From Streptomyces flavochromogenes (GTDB lineage: Bacteria > Actinomycetota > Actinomycetes > Streptomycetales > Streptomycetaceae): a stretch of DNA of 64,000 nt. A program made the position numbers and the translations under genes. Of this stretch, positions 33,780 through 42,879 are shown one piece after another (the stretch's first letter is position 1; every line of letters starts with the position of its first letter). The DNA is taken from positions 1 to 64,000 of the forward strand of contig NZ_JNZO01000050.1 of assembly GCF_000717595.1 (NCBI RefSeq), given 5' to 3'. A model generated the notes under the pieces. It saw nothing but the letters and a program-made list of their open reading frames with translations, had not been told where the DNA came from and made no database searches.

Positions 33780-34300
33780 TCCTCCAGGCTGGCCCCAGTG
33801 GCTGGATCGCGCCATGTCAGCGTGGTGGGTCGGCCTGGGCAGCGGCCGGCCAGGATAGGCCAACCGGTACTCCGACGACCCCGAAGACCTCATCCTCTGC
33901 CTCGCCTGCAACCACGGCAGGCCACGTGCCGCGGCCCCGCACGCGCCCCCTCGTCCCGCCGCTGCCCGCCGGGTCCGCCACCGTACTGTCGCCCGCCCAG
34001 CCGGTCCTCCGTCACCGCGCGTGCGCGCGGCCCACCGTGGTCCTTCACGCCCGGCCCCGCCCCGTCCGGAGCGGCCCGACCGGCCGTACCGCGCTCGGTC
34101 ACGCCCACTCTGCCGCTCCCGCTTCGCCCGCGTCCCACCGGCGCGTTCCCTCCCGGGAGTCTGACCGCGCGAAAGGGCCCTGACCGGCCGAACGAGTGAC
34201 CGTCACCCTTGACTCGCACAATCGAGTCTGTCCGAGTGCTGGAGCGGCGAACGTGCGCACAGGTCCTTTCATAGCTCCAATCGATGCGCGGGTTGGAACG
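33780..34300. other. no gene recognised
   Basis: Stop-poor GC-rich frames only; nothing protein-like beyond a short DPEDLILCLACNHGR near 33875 that could be a zinc-ribbon/HNH scrap. Confidence 0.35.
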
Positions 34301-34301
34301 T

Positions 34302-34535
34302 GACCGCATCCAAAGAATCCGCGAACTCGCGCGCTTCGAACCGGCAGAAGGCCGACCAGGACCCCTTCGAGTGGCTGCCCCCGGCCCCTGACGCCCTGTG
34401 CCGGTAGGCGACGGAGTGGACCGCGACCAAACTCCGCCGGTAGCTCGCCGTCGACCAGGACGAGCAGGACCGCCTCTTCGACATCGCGGCCGACTGCGGC
34501 GGCACCGGCGTGGAGTTCACCCCGCCCCCGCAGGT
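34302..34535 (+). pseudogene. HNH endonuclease family (DUF1524-like) C-terminal remnant
   Basis: KADQDPFEWLPPAPDALCR, in-frame stop TAG, then ATEWTATKLRR, a second stop, and LAVDQDEQDRLFDIAADCGG. The order 'W.PP....C.YA..W...K.RW.L.VD..E...L' is typical of the C-terminus of secreted Streptomyces HNH (GmrSD/DUF1524-type) proteins. Two stop codons and a missing catalytic part show it is dead. Confidence 0.45.
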
Positions 34536-34828
34536 GTTTTCTGTGCCGGGCCGTCGCTGTCCCTTCTTCCTCGTACCGGAGTGACCATGGCGTCCCTGAG
34601 CCGTACTTCAGCGCGACGCGGACCGTACCCCCGGTGATGGCCTCCGCGAAGTCGGCCTCCAGGGTGAGGGTTTCGCGTTGGCCCCGGACCAGGGGAGTCG
34701 GTGTGAGGAAAACACTTCTGATCACGGACGCGCCGGGCGGCCCGCTGGCTGTCTGTCCGGCGTCGTCCCAGGGAGCGGCAACGAAGGCGAACGGCCACCC
34801 GGTGGTGGTGACACAGTGTTGAATGCAA
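34530..34828 (-). pseudogene. possible ML (lipid-recognition) domain fragment
   Basis: SVIRSVFLTPTPLVRGQRET, LTLEADFAEAITGGTVRVAL and KYGSGTPWSLRYEEEGTA have the 'TP.PP..G..LT......E.I..G....V.VKYG' pattern of ML-domain proteins. Only the central strands remain and neither start nor stop is natural. Confidence 0.35.
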
Positions 34829-34832
34829 CCGG

Positions 34833-35030
34833 GTCTATGACCTGTTCCGCCGGTGGCAGCGGAGCGGCGCCTGGCACGGATCTTCACCCGGTTCCAGGCC
34901 CTGGCGGAGGCGCAGGGGCGATCACGTGGGACCTGAATGTCGACTCCACGGTCTGCCGCGCCCACCAGCATGCGGCCGGGGCCCGCAAGCAGGGCGACCG
35001 GCAGAAGGTACCGCCGGGCGTCGCCCGCCG
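34833..35030 (+). mobile_element. IS5-family transposase fragment
   Basis: Across one frame change the pieces read VYDLFRRWQRSGAWHRI, FTRFQALAEAQGR and ITWDLNVDSTVCRAHQHAAG with the first DDE Asp, the typical middle of IS5-group transposases. It is directly followed at 35041 by the stop of the KAS II gene, so the fragment marks a recombination or insertion boundary. Confidence 0.6.
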
Positions 35031-35040
35031 CCCGCCGCTC

Positions 35041-36291
35041 TCAGCGGCACCCGGTCGGCGAAGGCCGTGCGCCGGTGACTACGAGCGAGACGTTCTGCCC
35101 GCCGAAGCCGAAGGAATTGCTGAGCACGGCATTCTGGGGGACGTCTCGTCGCTCTGTGACGACATCGAGATCGATGTCGGGAGCGATGCCGGCCGCGGTG
35201 AGGTTCCGGGTCGGTGGGATGACGCCGTGCTCCACGCTGAGGATGGCGATGAGTGCTTCGATCGCGCCGGCGGCGCCGAAGAGGTGACCGAGTGCCGCCT
35301 TGGGGGCTGTCACGGTGGTGCGGCCGAAGACCTCCCCGATGGCGCGCGCCTCGGCGATGTCGCCGATCGGAGTCCCGGTGGCATGGACGTTGATGTGGCT
35401 GATCTGCTCGGGAGCCAGACCGGCTTGCGCGAGGGCTTTCCGCATCGCCGAGATCTGACCGGAGCCGTCCGCGGCGGGTGCCGTGATGTGGTGGGCGTCG
35501 GCTGCGATGCCGGCGCCGGCGAGCACTGCGTGGACGCGCGCGTGCCGGGCTGCGGCGTGCTCGGCGCTTTCCAGCACCACGACAGCCGCGCCTTCGCTGA
35601 GGACGAATCCGCTGCGGTCCGCGGCGAACGGCCGTGACGCGGACGCGGGTTCGACGGTGTGCCGCGACAGTGCTTGTGCTTGGACGAAGCCGGCAACGGT
35701 GATCGGTGTAATGGCGGCCTCGGTCCCGCCCGCGATGACCACGTCCGCCTCGCCGGCACGGATGAGCCTGGCTCCCAGGGCGATCGCCTCGGCACCCGAG
35801 GAGCAGGCGGAGACGGGCGTGTAGGCCCCTGCCCGTGCACCGAATTCGATACTGATCAGCGCCGCCGCCGCATTGGGCATGAGCATCGGGACCGTGCGTG
35901 GTGAGACGCGCCGCGCCCCGGCCGCTTCCAGTGCGTCGTCTTCCTTCAACAGCGTGCGTACGCCGCCGATACCCGTACCGATCGCCGCTGCGAGCCGGTC
36001 CGGGTCCACTTCTGGGGCGCTGGCATCGGCCCAGGCTTCGGCCGCTGCGGCCAAAGCCGCCTGCTGCGAACGGTCGAGCCGTCTGGCCTGCACCGCAAGC
36101 AGCGACTCCGCGGGGTCGACCGCCATCGTCCCCGCGACGATGTCGGGGAGGCCGACATCTTCGTGGCTACGGAGGACGCCGCCACGGATGCCGGACTTGC
36201 CGGCAAGCAGGGCGTCCCAGGTGGACGCCACGTCTGCCCCGAGTGGTGTGATCGCGCCGAGTCCGGTCACGACGACTTGAGTCCCGTGCAT
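35041..36291 (-). CDS. fabF-like: beta-ketoacyl-ACP synthase II (FabF-like)
   Basis: A 416-residue thiolase-fold enzyme. Catalytic residues are intact: Cys163 in TPVSACSSGAEAIA, His303 in INVHATGTPIGD, Lys331 in TAPKAALGH and His336 in GHLFGAAGAIEA, with C-terminal SNSFGFGGQNVSLVV. It condenses malonyl-ACP with acyl-ACP in the cytoplasm. ATG 36291. It stands apart from any ACP or other fab gene and is divergent from a TetR gene with palindromes between them. A regulated extra FabF can adjust fatty-acid length or replace an inhibited housekeeping enzyme; which applies here is unknown. Confidence 0.9.
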   Translation of the reverse strand: MHGTQVVVTGLGAITPLGADVASTWDALLAGKSGIRGGVLRSHEDVGLPDIVAGTMAVDPAESLLAVQARRLDRSQQAALAAAAEAWADASAPEVDPDRLAAAIGTGIGGVRTLLKEDDALEAAGARRVSPRTVPMLMPNAAAALISIEFGARAGAYTPVSACSSGAEAIALGARLIRAGEADVVIAGGTEAAITPITVAGFVQAQALSRHTVEPASASRPFAADRSGFVLSEGAAVVVLESAEHAAARHARVHAVLAGAGIAADAHHITAPAADGSGQISAMRKALAQAGLAPEQISHINVHATGTPIGDIAEARAIGEVFGRTTVTAPKAALGHLFGAAGAIEALIAILSVEHGVIPPTRNLTAAGIAPDIDLDVVTERRDVPQNAVLSNSFGFGGQNVSLVVTGARPSPTGCR

Positions 36292-36305
36292 GCCCCTCTA
36301 CCTTC

Positions 36306-36348
36306 TTGTATGCGATACAAGTCAATGTCTTTGTTGTATCACATACAA
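36306..36348. promoter_or_regulatory. two 15-bp palindromic operators, TetR/FabF intergenic
   Basis: TTGTATGCGATACAA (36306-36320) and TTGTATCACATACAA (36334-36348): the same half sites TTGTAT/ATACAA around three free bases, centres 28 bp apart, in the 64-bp gap between the divergent genes. This is the layout expected for an autoregulated TetR repressor controlling both genes. Confidence 0.8.
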
Positions 36349-36355
36349 TTCGGGT

Positions 36356-36973
36356 GTGGAAAAGAAGCGAACCGAAGCCCGATCGACGTCGGCTCGGTCG
36401 CGTGATCGAGGTCGCGCGACGAGGTACCGGCTGATCGAGGCGACTGCACGGCTGTGCGCGGAACGGCCCGGCGCCGAGGTGAGTGTCGCGGAGATCGCGA
36501 AGGCGGCGGGTGTCTTCCCCAACCAGGTCACCTACCACTTCGGCTCCAAGGACTCGCTCCTCGTGCACGCCGCCTTTCTCGGCTTGCTGCGCGACGCCCG
36601 ACGGATTGAGCGCATCGGTCGCCAAGCCCCCGATGCGGCGACGTTCCGGCGCAACATCGCCCGCGCCGTGCTGGCCATGCCCTCGCTCCCGTCAGTCACA
36701 CGAGCACTCGCCGCCGGGATCTCCAAGCCCGAACTCGCCCCCGTGGTCGACCAGCATCTCCAGTTGCTGTTCCGGCAATCCGAACGCTTCGTAAGCCGGC
36801 TCATCGACAGTCGCGGCTGGAGGGCTCGCCGGCCGCTCAACGTGGAAGCCAGGACGTTCTGGAGCACCGCGCTTGGCGCGGTGCTGCTCGTCCGCGCCGG
36901 GGCACATGGCACCGTCGCCGACCTCGACCTCGCCGGAGCACTCACCATCCACGACGAACCCGATCCCGTTTAG
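36356..36973 (+). CDS. TetR-family repressor
   Basis: A 205-residue protein from GTG 36356. The N-terminal HTH (about residues 24-68): RYRLIEATARLCAERPGAEV, SVAEIAKAAGVFPNQVTYHF, GSKDSLLVHAAFLG, the classical TetR pattern. The C-terminal helical ligand domain includes VTRALAAGISKPELAPVVDQ. Divergent from the FabF-like gene with matching palindromes in between, so it probably represses both and senses an acyl compound or inhibitor. The ligand is unknown. Confidence 0.88.
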   Translation: MEKKRTEARSTSARSRDRGRATRYRLIEATARLCAERPGAEVSVAEIAKAAGVFPNQVTYHFGSKDSLLVHAAFLGLLRDARRIERIGRQAPDAATFRRNIARAVLAMPSLPSVTRALAAGISKPELAPVVDQHLQLLFRQSERFVSRLIDSRGWRARRPLNVEARTFWSTALGAVLLVRAGAHGTVADLDLAGALTIHDEPDPV

Positions 36974-37034
36974 CTCAGCCGAACAGGCCGGCGACGACGC
37001 GCGTGGGTCCCGCACGACGATGGCTGGCCGTGAC

Positions 37035-37295
37035 CGGTCCAGCCCCTGGCTTCTGCCAGGCCGCTTCCCGGACCAGCATCGCAGCCCACAGGTCCTGCGA
37101 GCCCGGCTGAAGAAGCTCGGCATCTACAGCCGCCCCACCCAGCACTCTGCACTCCGCGACCTTGGCCAGGACCTGCCCCAGAGTGTCATCAACCGGCTGC
37201 TCGGAATCAGCATCACTTCCGTCGACCGGTGGAAAGTCGACAGCCTCTGGGCCACCTACGCCGCTGCCGTCGCTGGCCGAACCAAAACGATGTAG
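37035..37295 (+). mobile_element. tyrosine-recombinase-like integrase, C-terminal remnant
   Basis: SSPWLLPGRFPDQHRSPQVL, RARLKKLGIYSRPTQHSALR, DLGQDLPQSVINRLLGISIT and WATYAAAVAGR match the end of large Streptomyces integrases ('W.FPGR...P......L..LGI......R..AL..L...LP..V...LLGI....A..W'). The catalytic core is gone. An N-terminal piece of a similar protein lies at 45499-45725. Confidence 0.5.
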
Positions 37296-37458
37296 GTCGC
37301 CTGATCGATGTCGGCCCCGGTCTTCCATCCCCGGCCCAGGGTGCAAGGTAGCGGCGGCCACGGAAACTCGCCTTCGCTGCCCGGCCGTCGTTGGGGGCTC
37401 GCCCGAGACGGAACGTACGATTGGACGCCGGGGCGAACGGAGAGCTGCGAGGACTCAA

Positions 37459-38331
37459 GTGGCTGGCGAAGTGAGTAAAGAGCTGATCATCGGCCCCCGC
37501 AGCGAGCGCGTGCGACAGGAGCTGGCGGAAGCCGCTGCCTGGAGCGCGTACGCGGCGGAGCTTCGCGAGGTACTCGGAGCCGCGATTGAGAAGAGTGGCG
37601 CAGACCTCTTGGAGGTGGGCGGGCTGCTGGTGAGCGAGCCCCTTCCCGAAGAGCACCGCGGCCTGCGCAATGGTGCGGGGGTCCGGCCGCCGCAAGCGAT
37701 AGGTCTCGCCGAGGGAATGGCAGCCGGGCACGGGCCGTATTGTCAGCTCGCCGCACCCGGGAGACTTCAGATCGAGTCAGGATGGGACGGAGCAGTACAC
37801 CTCTACACCACACCAGCGGTGGCCGCCGAGCTGGCGGGATTCCATGGTGAGGGCGTGACGTTCCTGTGGCGAGACGCGGCTCCTGAACCCATAGAGGTCT
37901 CGGACCCCGTCGATGCCGTCGCGGACGCGGGTTTCTGGGCGAGGGTGGCGGCAGCGTCCGAGTGCCTAACCATGGTCTGCGAGCGCTGGGCGTACGGCGC
38001 TCAGGGGTGCAGATGGTTCCGCGTGACGCCAGAGAGCACAGCCGAAGTGGCCCGACTACTGCGGCCACGCTCGCTGGTTTGCGTGGCCATCGAGCCGGAG
38101 CTGAACCCCAGAGCGGAGCTGCTGCAAGACGACTTCACCGCCTTCGTGGCCCCGCTGCCGCACGGCGAACTGGCCCACCGGAACTACCCCGGTGGAGCCG
38201 ACACACTCTCCAAGGTCACGGATGACGGTTTCTCCCTCATGCTGGCCGATGCGGCGCTGGGTGACTGGTGCGCCGTCGTACCGGACACGGACGGGGTGGC
38301 CAGAGGACAGTGGGAGACCCCGGGTGAGTAG
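37459..38331 (+). CDS. hypothetical protein
   Basis: A 290-residue soluble protein; GAGG six bases before GTG 37459. Helical start (VRQELAEAAAWSAYAAELRE), then a beta-rich part: QIESGWDGAVHLYTTPAVAA, GEGVTFLWRDAAPEPIEVSD, and a C-terminal domain with LAHRNYPGGADTLSKVTDDG and ADAALGDWCAVVPDTDGVAR. Normal codon bias and an intact frame indicate a real gene. Similar proteins of unknown role are found near mobile elements in Streptomyces; no domain recognised. Confidence 0.6.
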   Translation: MAGEVSKELIIGPRSERVRQELAEAAAWSAYAAELREVLGAAIEKSGADLLEVGGLLVSEPLPEEHRGLRNGAGVRPPQAIGLAEGMAAGHGPYCQLAAPGRLQIESGWDGAVHLYTTPAVAAELAGFHGEGVTFLWRDAAPEPIEVSDPVDAVADAGFWARVAAASECLTMVCERWAYGAQGCRWFRVTPESTAEVARLLRPRSLVCVAIEPELNPRAELLQDDFTAFVAPLPHGELAHRNYPGGADTLSKVTDDGFSLMLADAALGDWCAVVPDTDGVARGQWETPGE

Positions 38332-38440
38332 TTGAGGTACAGAATATCCCCGGCGAGAACGATCTTGCTGGGGTTCGCCTAACTTGTCCGAACTGACGGG
38401 TGACGGCGCCGACCCGCAGCTCTCTCAGGTCGGGGATGGC

Positions 38441-39034
38441 TTACCGCCAGAGGTCCGCCCCTTCACGGCCACTCGGATCCATCGTCAGCAGGTCCTCGTG
38501 AAGACCCGAGAGGCGGCGGCCGGTGGGGGACCCATCCTTGCCGGACTCCACGACCACCCAGCCGGCGTCGACGCCGGACACGTTCACATCCGCACCGCAA
38601 TCAAGCTCGTCGACCGTCGCGAAGACCGCTTCGTAGGCAACCGCCCGAGCCATGAGTTCGAGGTCATCCCTGTCCGCACCCGCATCCAGCAAGCGCCGAG
38701 CCGCCGCTACTTGCTCCAAGGCTCCCGGTCCTGCCCATCCGTCGATCGCACCACGCCAGAGGGAGCGGAGCAGCACGAAGCGAGCCAACTGCGGCTGGTT
38801 CTCATCGATCTCCGACCTCGCCCCATCCGGCGCATCAGTCGCGCCGAGAGCCTCGAACTGTGTTCGGAGCGACTCCGCCGCGGCCCGCTTCGACGGAGCG
38901 AGCCCGGACAACCACGACTGCCACTTCGCCTCAGTATCATCCATCGCACCAGGATGCCCCACCAGCCGCACAACACGATCGAGATCAACAGCTCTCACGC
39001 AAGCGCGGTCAGAGCCAAATTCAACGAGCCTCAT
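38441..39034 (-). CDS. hypothetical protein
   Basis: A 197-residue protein. ATG 39034 overlaps the last codons of the upstream leucine-rich-repeat-variant gene, so it is coupled to it. The N-terminus (MRLVEFGSDRACVRAVDLDR) is followed by helical DDTEAKWQSWLSGLAPSKRA and LARFVLLRSLWRGAIDGWAG, ARRLLDAGADRDDLELMARA (ankyrin-like spacing), ending GLHEDLLTMDPSGREGADLW. An internal ATG at 38944 is an alternative start. Family not recognised. Confidence 0.55.
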   Translation of the reverse strand: MRLVEFGSDRACVRAVDLDRVVRLVGHPGAMDDTEAKWQSWLSGLAPSKRAAAESLRTQFEALGATDAPDGARSEIDENQPQLARFVLLRSLWRGAIDGWAGPGALEQVAAARRLLDAGADRDDLELMARAVAYEAVFATVDELDCGADVNVSGVDAGWVVVESGKDGSPTGRRLSGLHEDLLTMDPSGREGADLWR

Positions 39035-40327
39035 CACCGGTCCCGAGTCCGTTGAGGCGCGGATCGCGGGCCGCCGCCTGGCGCGTCCAGACGGCGGGGT
39101 CGTGGCTGAGCCGCTCGATCAGTGCCGGGGTGGCGGCCGGGTCCCGGACGGCCAGGCGACGGTAGTTCCCGTCCGGGTGGTCCGCGTAGCGGGCGGCGAG
39201 ACCCTCGCGGGGAAAGCGGGGATGCGTCTCCGCCATCCAGGCGGAGAACGTCCCGCCGAGCCGCGCGAACACGCGCATCAGAACTTCCTCCGGGGTGTCC
39301 GGGTGGTGGATGCCCAGGCAGTTCTCCACCACGGGGTCCTCGACGCGTGCGAGCCGGTGCAGCAGGTCGGGCGGCAGGTGAGGGCTCCGCGCGGCGGTGC
39401 GCCTGAGCAGTGGGTGGGCGGAGGTCGCGGCCCGGCGCAGTACCTCAGGGTCGGCGAGCCCGTCGCGTACCCACTGCACGCCGTCGCCCCTGTCGAGGTC
39501 TCCGACCGTGAAGTCGATCGCCATGCGCCGTGTCTCGTCCAGCTCGGGCCGAAGGGAGACCGCGAGCCGCACGGCCTCGTCGGGGTCGACGGCGAGCCGC
39601 TCCACGAGGTCGGCGGGCAGCGACGGGTTCCCCCCCCCAGGGCCACCAGGCACGTCCGCTCGGCGACGCACCGCTCGGCGTCGGCGCGGTGCAGGCGCCC
39701 GTGGCGCAGAGCCTCGGCGGCTGCCTTCGGATCGCGGAGGAGTGCGGCGGTGACGCGTGCGTCCCGCCGGCACTCCCTCAGCGCGGCGGCTCGGCGCACC
39801 TCCGGGTCGGGGTCGGCCGACAGCGCCGACCGCTCGCCCGACGGCAGGACCTCCCATGCGCGCACCGCGCTCAGGCGCGCCGCCGGATCGTGGTGCGTGG
39901 CCAGCGAGGCCACGAACGACGGCGTCAGATGGGGCGAGTCCAGCAGCGCCGCTCGTACGGAAGGGGCGGGGTCGTCGAGCAGGCGGGCGCACACGGCGTC
40001 CGGCAGCGGCGCGACCTTGGTCCGCGGGTCGTACACGTCGGGTCCGTACGCGAGAGCGGACCTCACCTTGGGGGAGGGATCGTCCGCGAGCCGGGCCCGC
40101 TGGGCGGGCTCGGCCCCGGCGCTCGTCGCGAAGTGGATCCGTGCGCCCGGGGCCGGGTGGGCCAGGATCATCGCGACGGCCGGCTCGGGCAGTCCGGACC
40201 GCTGGAGGGCGTGACGGGGCGGACCATGACCGACGTCGTCGACGGCGAGCAGGCGGAGCAGCAGCGGTGTCGGCAACGCCGGATTGCCGGCGACTCCGTC
40301 CAGAGCGGATGAGTGGAACGCGACCAT
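39021..40327 (-). pseudogene. leucine-rich-repeat-variant protein, frameshifted at G9 tract
   Basis: From ATG 40327: GNPALPTPLLLRLLAVDDVG, then repeated units of about 24 residues, e.g. RLADDPSPKVRSALAYGPD, LLDDPAPSVRAALLDSPHLT, DPDPEVRRAAALRECR. This is the HEAT-like 'L..D....VR..LA....L' repeat of LRV proteins, which bind partners by a solenoid surface. Within a run of nine G (minus strand, 39630-39638) the frame is lost; past it the other frame goes on with NPSLPADLVERLAVDPDEAV and ends GTGDEAR at 39021. Adding or removing one G restores about 435 residues. It may be switching, decay or a read error. Confidence 0.7.
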
Positions 40328-40488
40328 GGCTCCTCTGCCCCTGTGTCTTTCCGGACGAGCCGTCAGCTGCGGGACTGGCGATCGAGTGGTCCCCGGTCAG
40401 TGTGATGGCTGGGCGTTCCGTATTCACTGCGGATGGGGTGGCCTTATCGTGCGAGTCTTCCTGATCACTGCGCACGAAGGACAACTCC

Positions 40489-40710
40489 ATGACGACTCCG
40501 GGTCAGTCTCCCGCTCCGGTCGGGCAGCCGCCAATCATCATCAACAACAACGTCGCCGCCTCGGCGGCTGTGGCGGGCGGGTACGGGATGGTCCGGCGCC
40601 GGCGCCAGTCGTTCGGGCTCCACTGCGTCCTGCTGATGCTTACCTGCGGGATCGGGAACGTCTTCTACGCCATGCACATCTCGCGTTGGAACCGGAACCG
40701 GGGCCTGTGA
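40489..40710 (+). CDS. small membrane protein
   Basis: A 73-residue protein from ATG 40489: TTPGQSPAPVGQPPIIINNN, VAASAAVAGGYGMVRRRRQS, and one hydrophobic helix LHCVLLMLTCGIGNVFYAMH. The 'NNN...RRR...L.LLT.GIGN..Y' order is common in short Streptomyces and Mycobacterium membrane proteins of unknown role. The stop overlaps the next start (GTGA). Confidence 0.6.
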   Translation: MTTPGQSPAPVGQPPIIINNNVAASAAVAGGYGMVRRRRQSFGLHCVLLMLTCGIGNVFYAMHISRWNRNRGL

Positions 40711-40874
40711 CAGACGAGGAGTTGGACCTCGGGGTCCTCCGGGTCTCCTTCGCTGGTGATCCCGGGGAGCGGCGAGCGGCGGCCCGCCGGCTCGACGAGC
40801 GGGCGCTGCGCGAGGTACAGGTCAACCGTGAGGACTTCGAGCGCAAGTGGGAGCTCGACTCGTCCGGAACGTAG
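40707..40874 (+). CDS. short DUF1707-like protein
   Basis: A 55-residue protein from GTG 40707, which overlaps the previous stop: TDEELDLGVLRVSFAGDPGE, RRAAARRLDERALREVQVNR, EDFERKWELDSSGT. Highly charged and helical; the 'GD.ERE.A...L' stretch recalls the start of DUF1707 (SHOCT-like) domains. Coupled to the membrane protein gene before it. Confidence 0.5.
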   Translation: MTDEELDLGVLRVSFAGDPGERRAAARRLDERALREVQVNREDFERKWELDSSGT

Positions 40875-40989
40875 CCCGGAGCGGCGGCTGGCCCCCGCGG
40901 TGTTGGTGTGAGCCGTCCGGCAAGGACCGCGCCACCGCGACATGGCCCGAGCCCGTACGACCGGAAGCCCGCACCGCTGCCCAGGTGCG

Positions 40990-41121
40990 GACCTTCCGCA
41001 TGATCGGGGGGCGACGGCTGCCCTTGGCCTCGGCGGCCCGCAGCTCGTCGTAGGTGAGCTCGCGCTGGAGCTCACGCTGGAGTTCACCGGCGGCGGCCGC
41101 TGCGAGGGTCTGCACCATGAA
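40990..41121 (-). mobile_element. serine recombinase, internal remnant
   Basis: MVQTLAAAAAGELQRELQRE and LTYDELRAAEAKGSRRPPI match the end of the catalytic domain of resolvase/invertase proteins ('.VQ.LAAVAEFE.....E.T..GL.AA.AKG'). Only about 44 codons remain, in an otherwise gene-free stretch. Confidence 0.5.
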
Positions 41122-41174
41122 TTTCACGGTGGACGGCAGTTCGCCGGTACGCGGTTGGCGGGCGGTGAGGTCCA

Positions 41175-41371
41175 TCGCGGAGAACGCGCACACCAACCGG
41201 CTGCTGCGCCAGTACCTCCCCAAGGGCGCGGACCTCCGCACGTTCTGCCAGGCCGACCTGGATGCCATCGCCCACGAACTCAGTCACCGCCCGTGCAAGG
41301 CCCATGGCTACCGCACCCCAGCAGAGGTCTACGCTGACCTCTTGAACAGCGGTGATGCGCTGACCGCTTGA
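41175..41371 (+). mobile_element. IS30-family transposase, C-terminal remnant
   Basis: ENAHTNRLLRQYLPKGADLR, FCQADLDAIAHELSHRPCKA, HGYRTPAEVYADLL is the conserved end of IS30 transposases, including the last catalytic region 'EN.N..LRQY.PKG.D'. The rest of the element is absent. It adjoins the recombinase remnant. Confidence 0.65.
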
Positions 41372-41520
41372 GCTCGCCATCGTTTGCCGACAGGCGCCCG
41401 ATGCATCCGTGAGCTGGAGCGTGCGGCTCGCCGCTGCCTTGTAGTCCCGTTACGACAGATGACGGGGAGCAATGCTCAGGACCTGTGGATCGGCTCGGGA
41501 GGACGTACCTTCCCGGGTGA

Positions 41521-42840
41521 TTGATCGATAGGTCACCGAGCAAGACCGGTGTTCGCAGCGCCGGCCGGGAAGGCACATCCGTGCTCAGCGTAGTGAACGA
41601 TGACGGCACCACCGCCAAGGGCTCCTCCTTGATTGACGAGATCGTCCGAAAGGGCGCGCGGCGGATGCTGGCCGCCGCGCTGGAAGCCGAAGTAAACGCC
41701 TATATAGCCGAGTTCGCCGGTGAGCGCGACGGCAACGGACGCCGTCTGGTGGTGCGCAACGGCTTCCACCAGCCGCGGCAGGTCACCACCGCGGCCGGCG
41801 TGGTCGAGGTGAAGGCGCCACGGGTGAACGACAAGCGCGTCGATGAGGCCACGGGCGAGCGCAAGCGGTTCTCCTCCGCGATCCTGCCGCCGTGGTGCCG
41901 TAAGTCCCCGAAGATCAGCGAGGTGCTGCCGCTGCTCTACCTGCACGGCCTGTCCTCCGGCGACTTCGTGCCCGCCCTGGAGCAGTTTCTCGGCAGCTCG
42001 GCGGGTCTGTCACCGGCGACGGTCACCCGGCTGACCCAGCAGTGGCAGGCCGACCACCAAGCGTTCGGCGAGCGAGATCTGTCCGGCAGCGACTATGTCT
42101 ACGCATGGGCCGACGGCATCCACCTGCGCATACGCCTGCAGGAGGCGAAGTCGTGCGTGCTCGTGCTGATGGGTGTGCGCTCGGACGGCACCAAGGAGCC
42201 GATCGCCATGAGCGACGGCTATCGCGAATCAGCCGACTCCTGGGCCGACCTGCTGCGCGACTGCCGGCGGCGAGGATTGCGCGCTCCCGTCCTGGCGGTC
42301 GGCGACGGCGCGCTCGGTTTCTGGAAGGCTCTGGCCGAGGTGTTCCCCGAGACCCGCCATCAGAGGTGCTGGGTTCACAAGATCGCAAATGTGCTCGACA
42401 GTCTCCCGAAGTCCGCCCAGCGGGGAGCGAAGAAGGCCCTGCAGGAGATATACAACGCCGAGGACCGCGACCATGCGCTCGTGGCGGTCGCGGCGTTTGA
42501 GAAGACCTACGGCGCGAAGTGGCCCAAGGCCGTCAAGAAGATCACCGATGACGTGGACGAACTGCTGGCGTACTACGACTTCCCCGCCGCGCACTGGATC
42601 CATCTGCGCACGACGAACCCCATCGAGTCCACGTTCGCCACCGTCCGGCTGCGCACGAAGGTCACCAAGGGCGCCGGCAGCGCGGCCGCCGCCTTGGCCA
42701 TGGTGTTCAAGCTCGTCGAGTCCGCCCAGCAGCGTTGGCGGGCCGTGAACGCACCCCACCTCGTCGCCCTCGTCCGTGCCGGGGCCCGCTTCGAACGCGG
42801 CCAACTCGTCGAACGGCCGCAGACGACCGCGGCATGAATA
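41521..42840 (+). mobile_element. IS256-family insertion sequence
   Basis: An intact mutator-type transposase gene fills this stretch. Element ends could not be fixed: no convincing terminal inverted repeat pair or 8-9 bp target duplication was found by eye within 120 bp on either side, so the limits given are those of the gene region. It sits between an IS30 scrap and a GNAT gene. Confidence 0.6.
41581..42837 (+). CDS. IS256-family (mutator-type) transposase
   Basis: A 418-residue protein from GTG 41581. The IS256 parts are in order: SSLIDEIVRKGARRMLAAAL, the RNGFHQPRQVTTAAG linker, and DDE residues in YAWADGIHLRIRL, LAVGDGALGFWKAL and RTTNPIESTFATVR, with the CWVHKIANVLDSLPKSAQ box (the C/H region typical of the family) between them. 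The length equals the family norm and the frame is intact, so it is probably active or recently active. It is the only complete single-frame transposase in this window. Confidence 0.92.
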   Translation: MLSVVNDDGTTAKGSSLIDEIVRKGARRMLAAALEAEVNAYIAEFAGERDGNGRRLVVRNGFHQPRQVTTAAGVVEVKAPRVNDKRVDEATGERKRFSSAILPPWCRKSPKISEVLPLLYLHGLSSGDFVPALEQFLGSSAGLSPATVTRLTQQWQADHQAFGERDLSGSDYVYAWADGIHLRIRLQEAKSCVLVLMGVRSDGTKEPIAMSDGYRESADSWADLLRDCRRRGLRAPVLAVGDGALGFWKALAEVFPETRHQRCWVHKIANVLDSLPKSAQRGAKKALQEIYNAEDRDHALVAVAAFEKTYGAKWPKAVKKITDDVDELLAYYDFPAAHWIHLRTTNPIESTFATVRLRTKVTKGAGSAAAALAMVFKLVESAQQRWRAVNAPHLVALVRAGARFERGQLVERPQTTAA

Positions 42841-42879
42841 GGGTGGCAGGCCTGCCTCGAAGTTCGAGATCATCCGACC

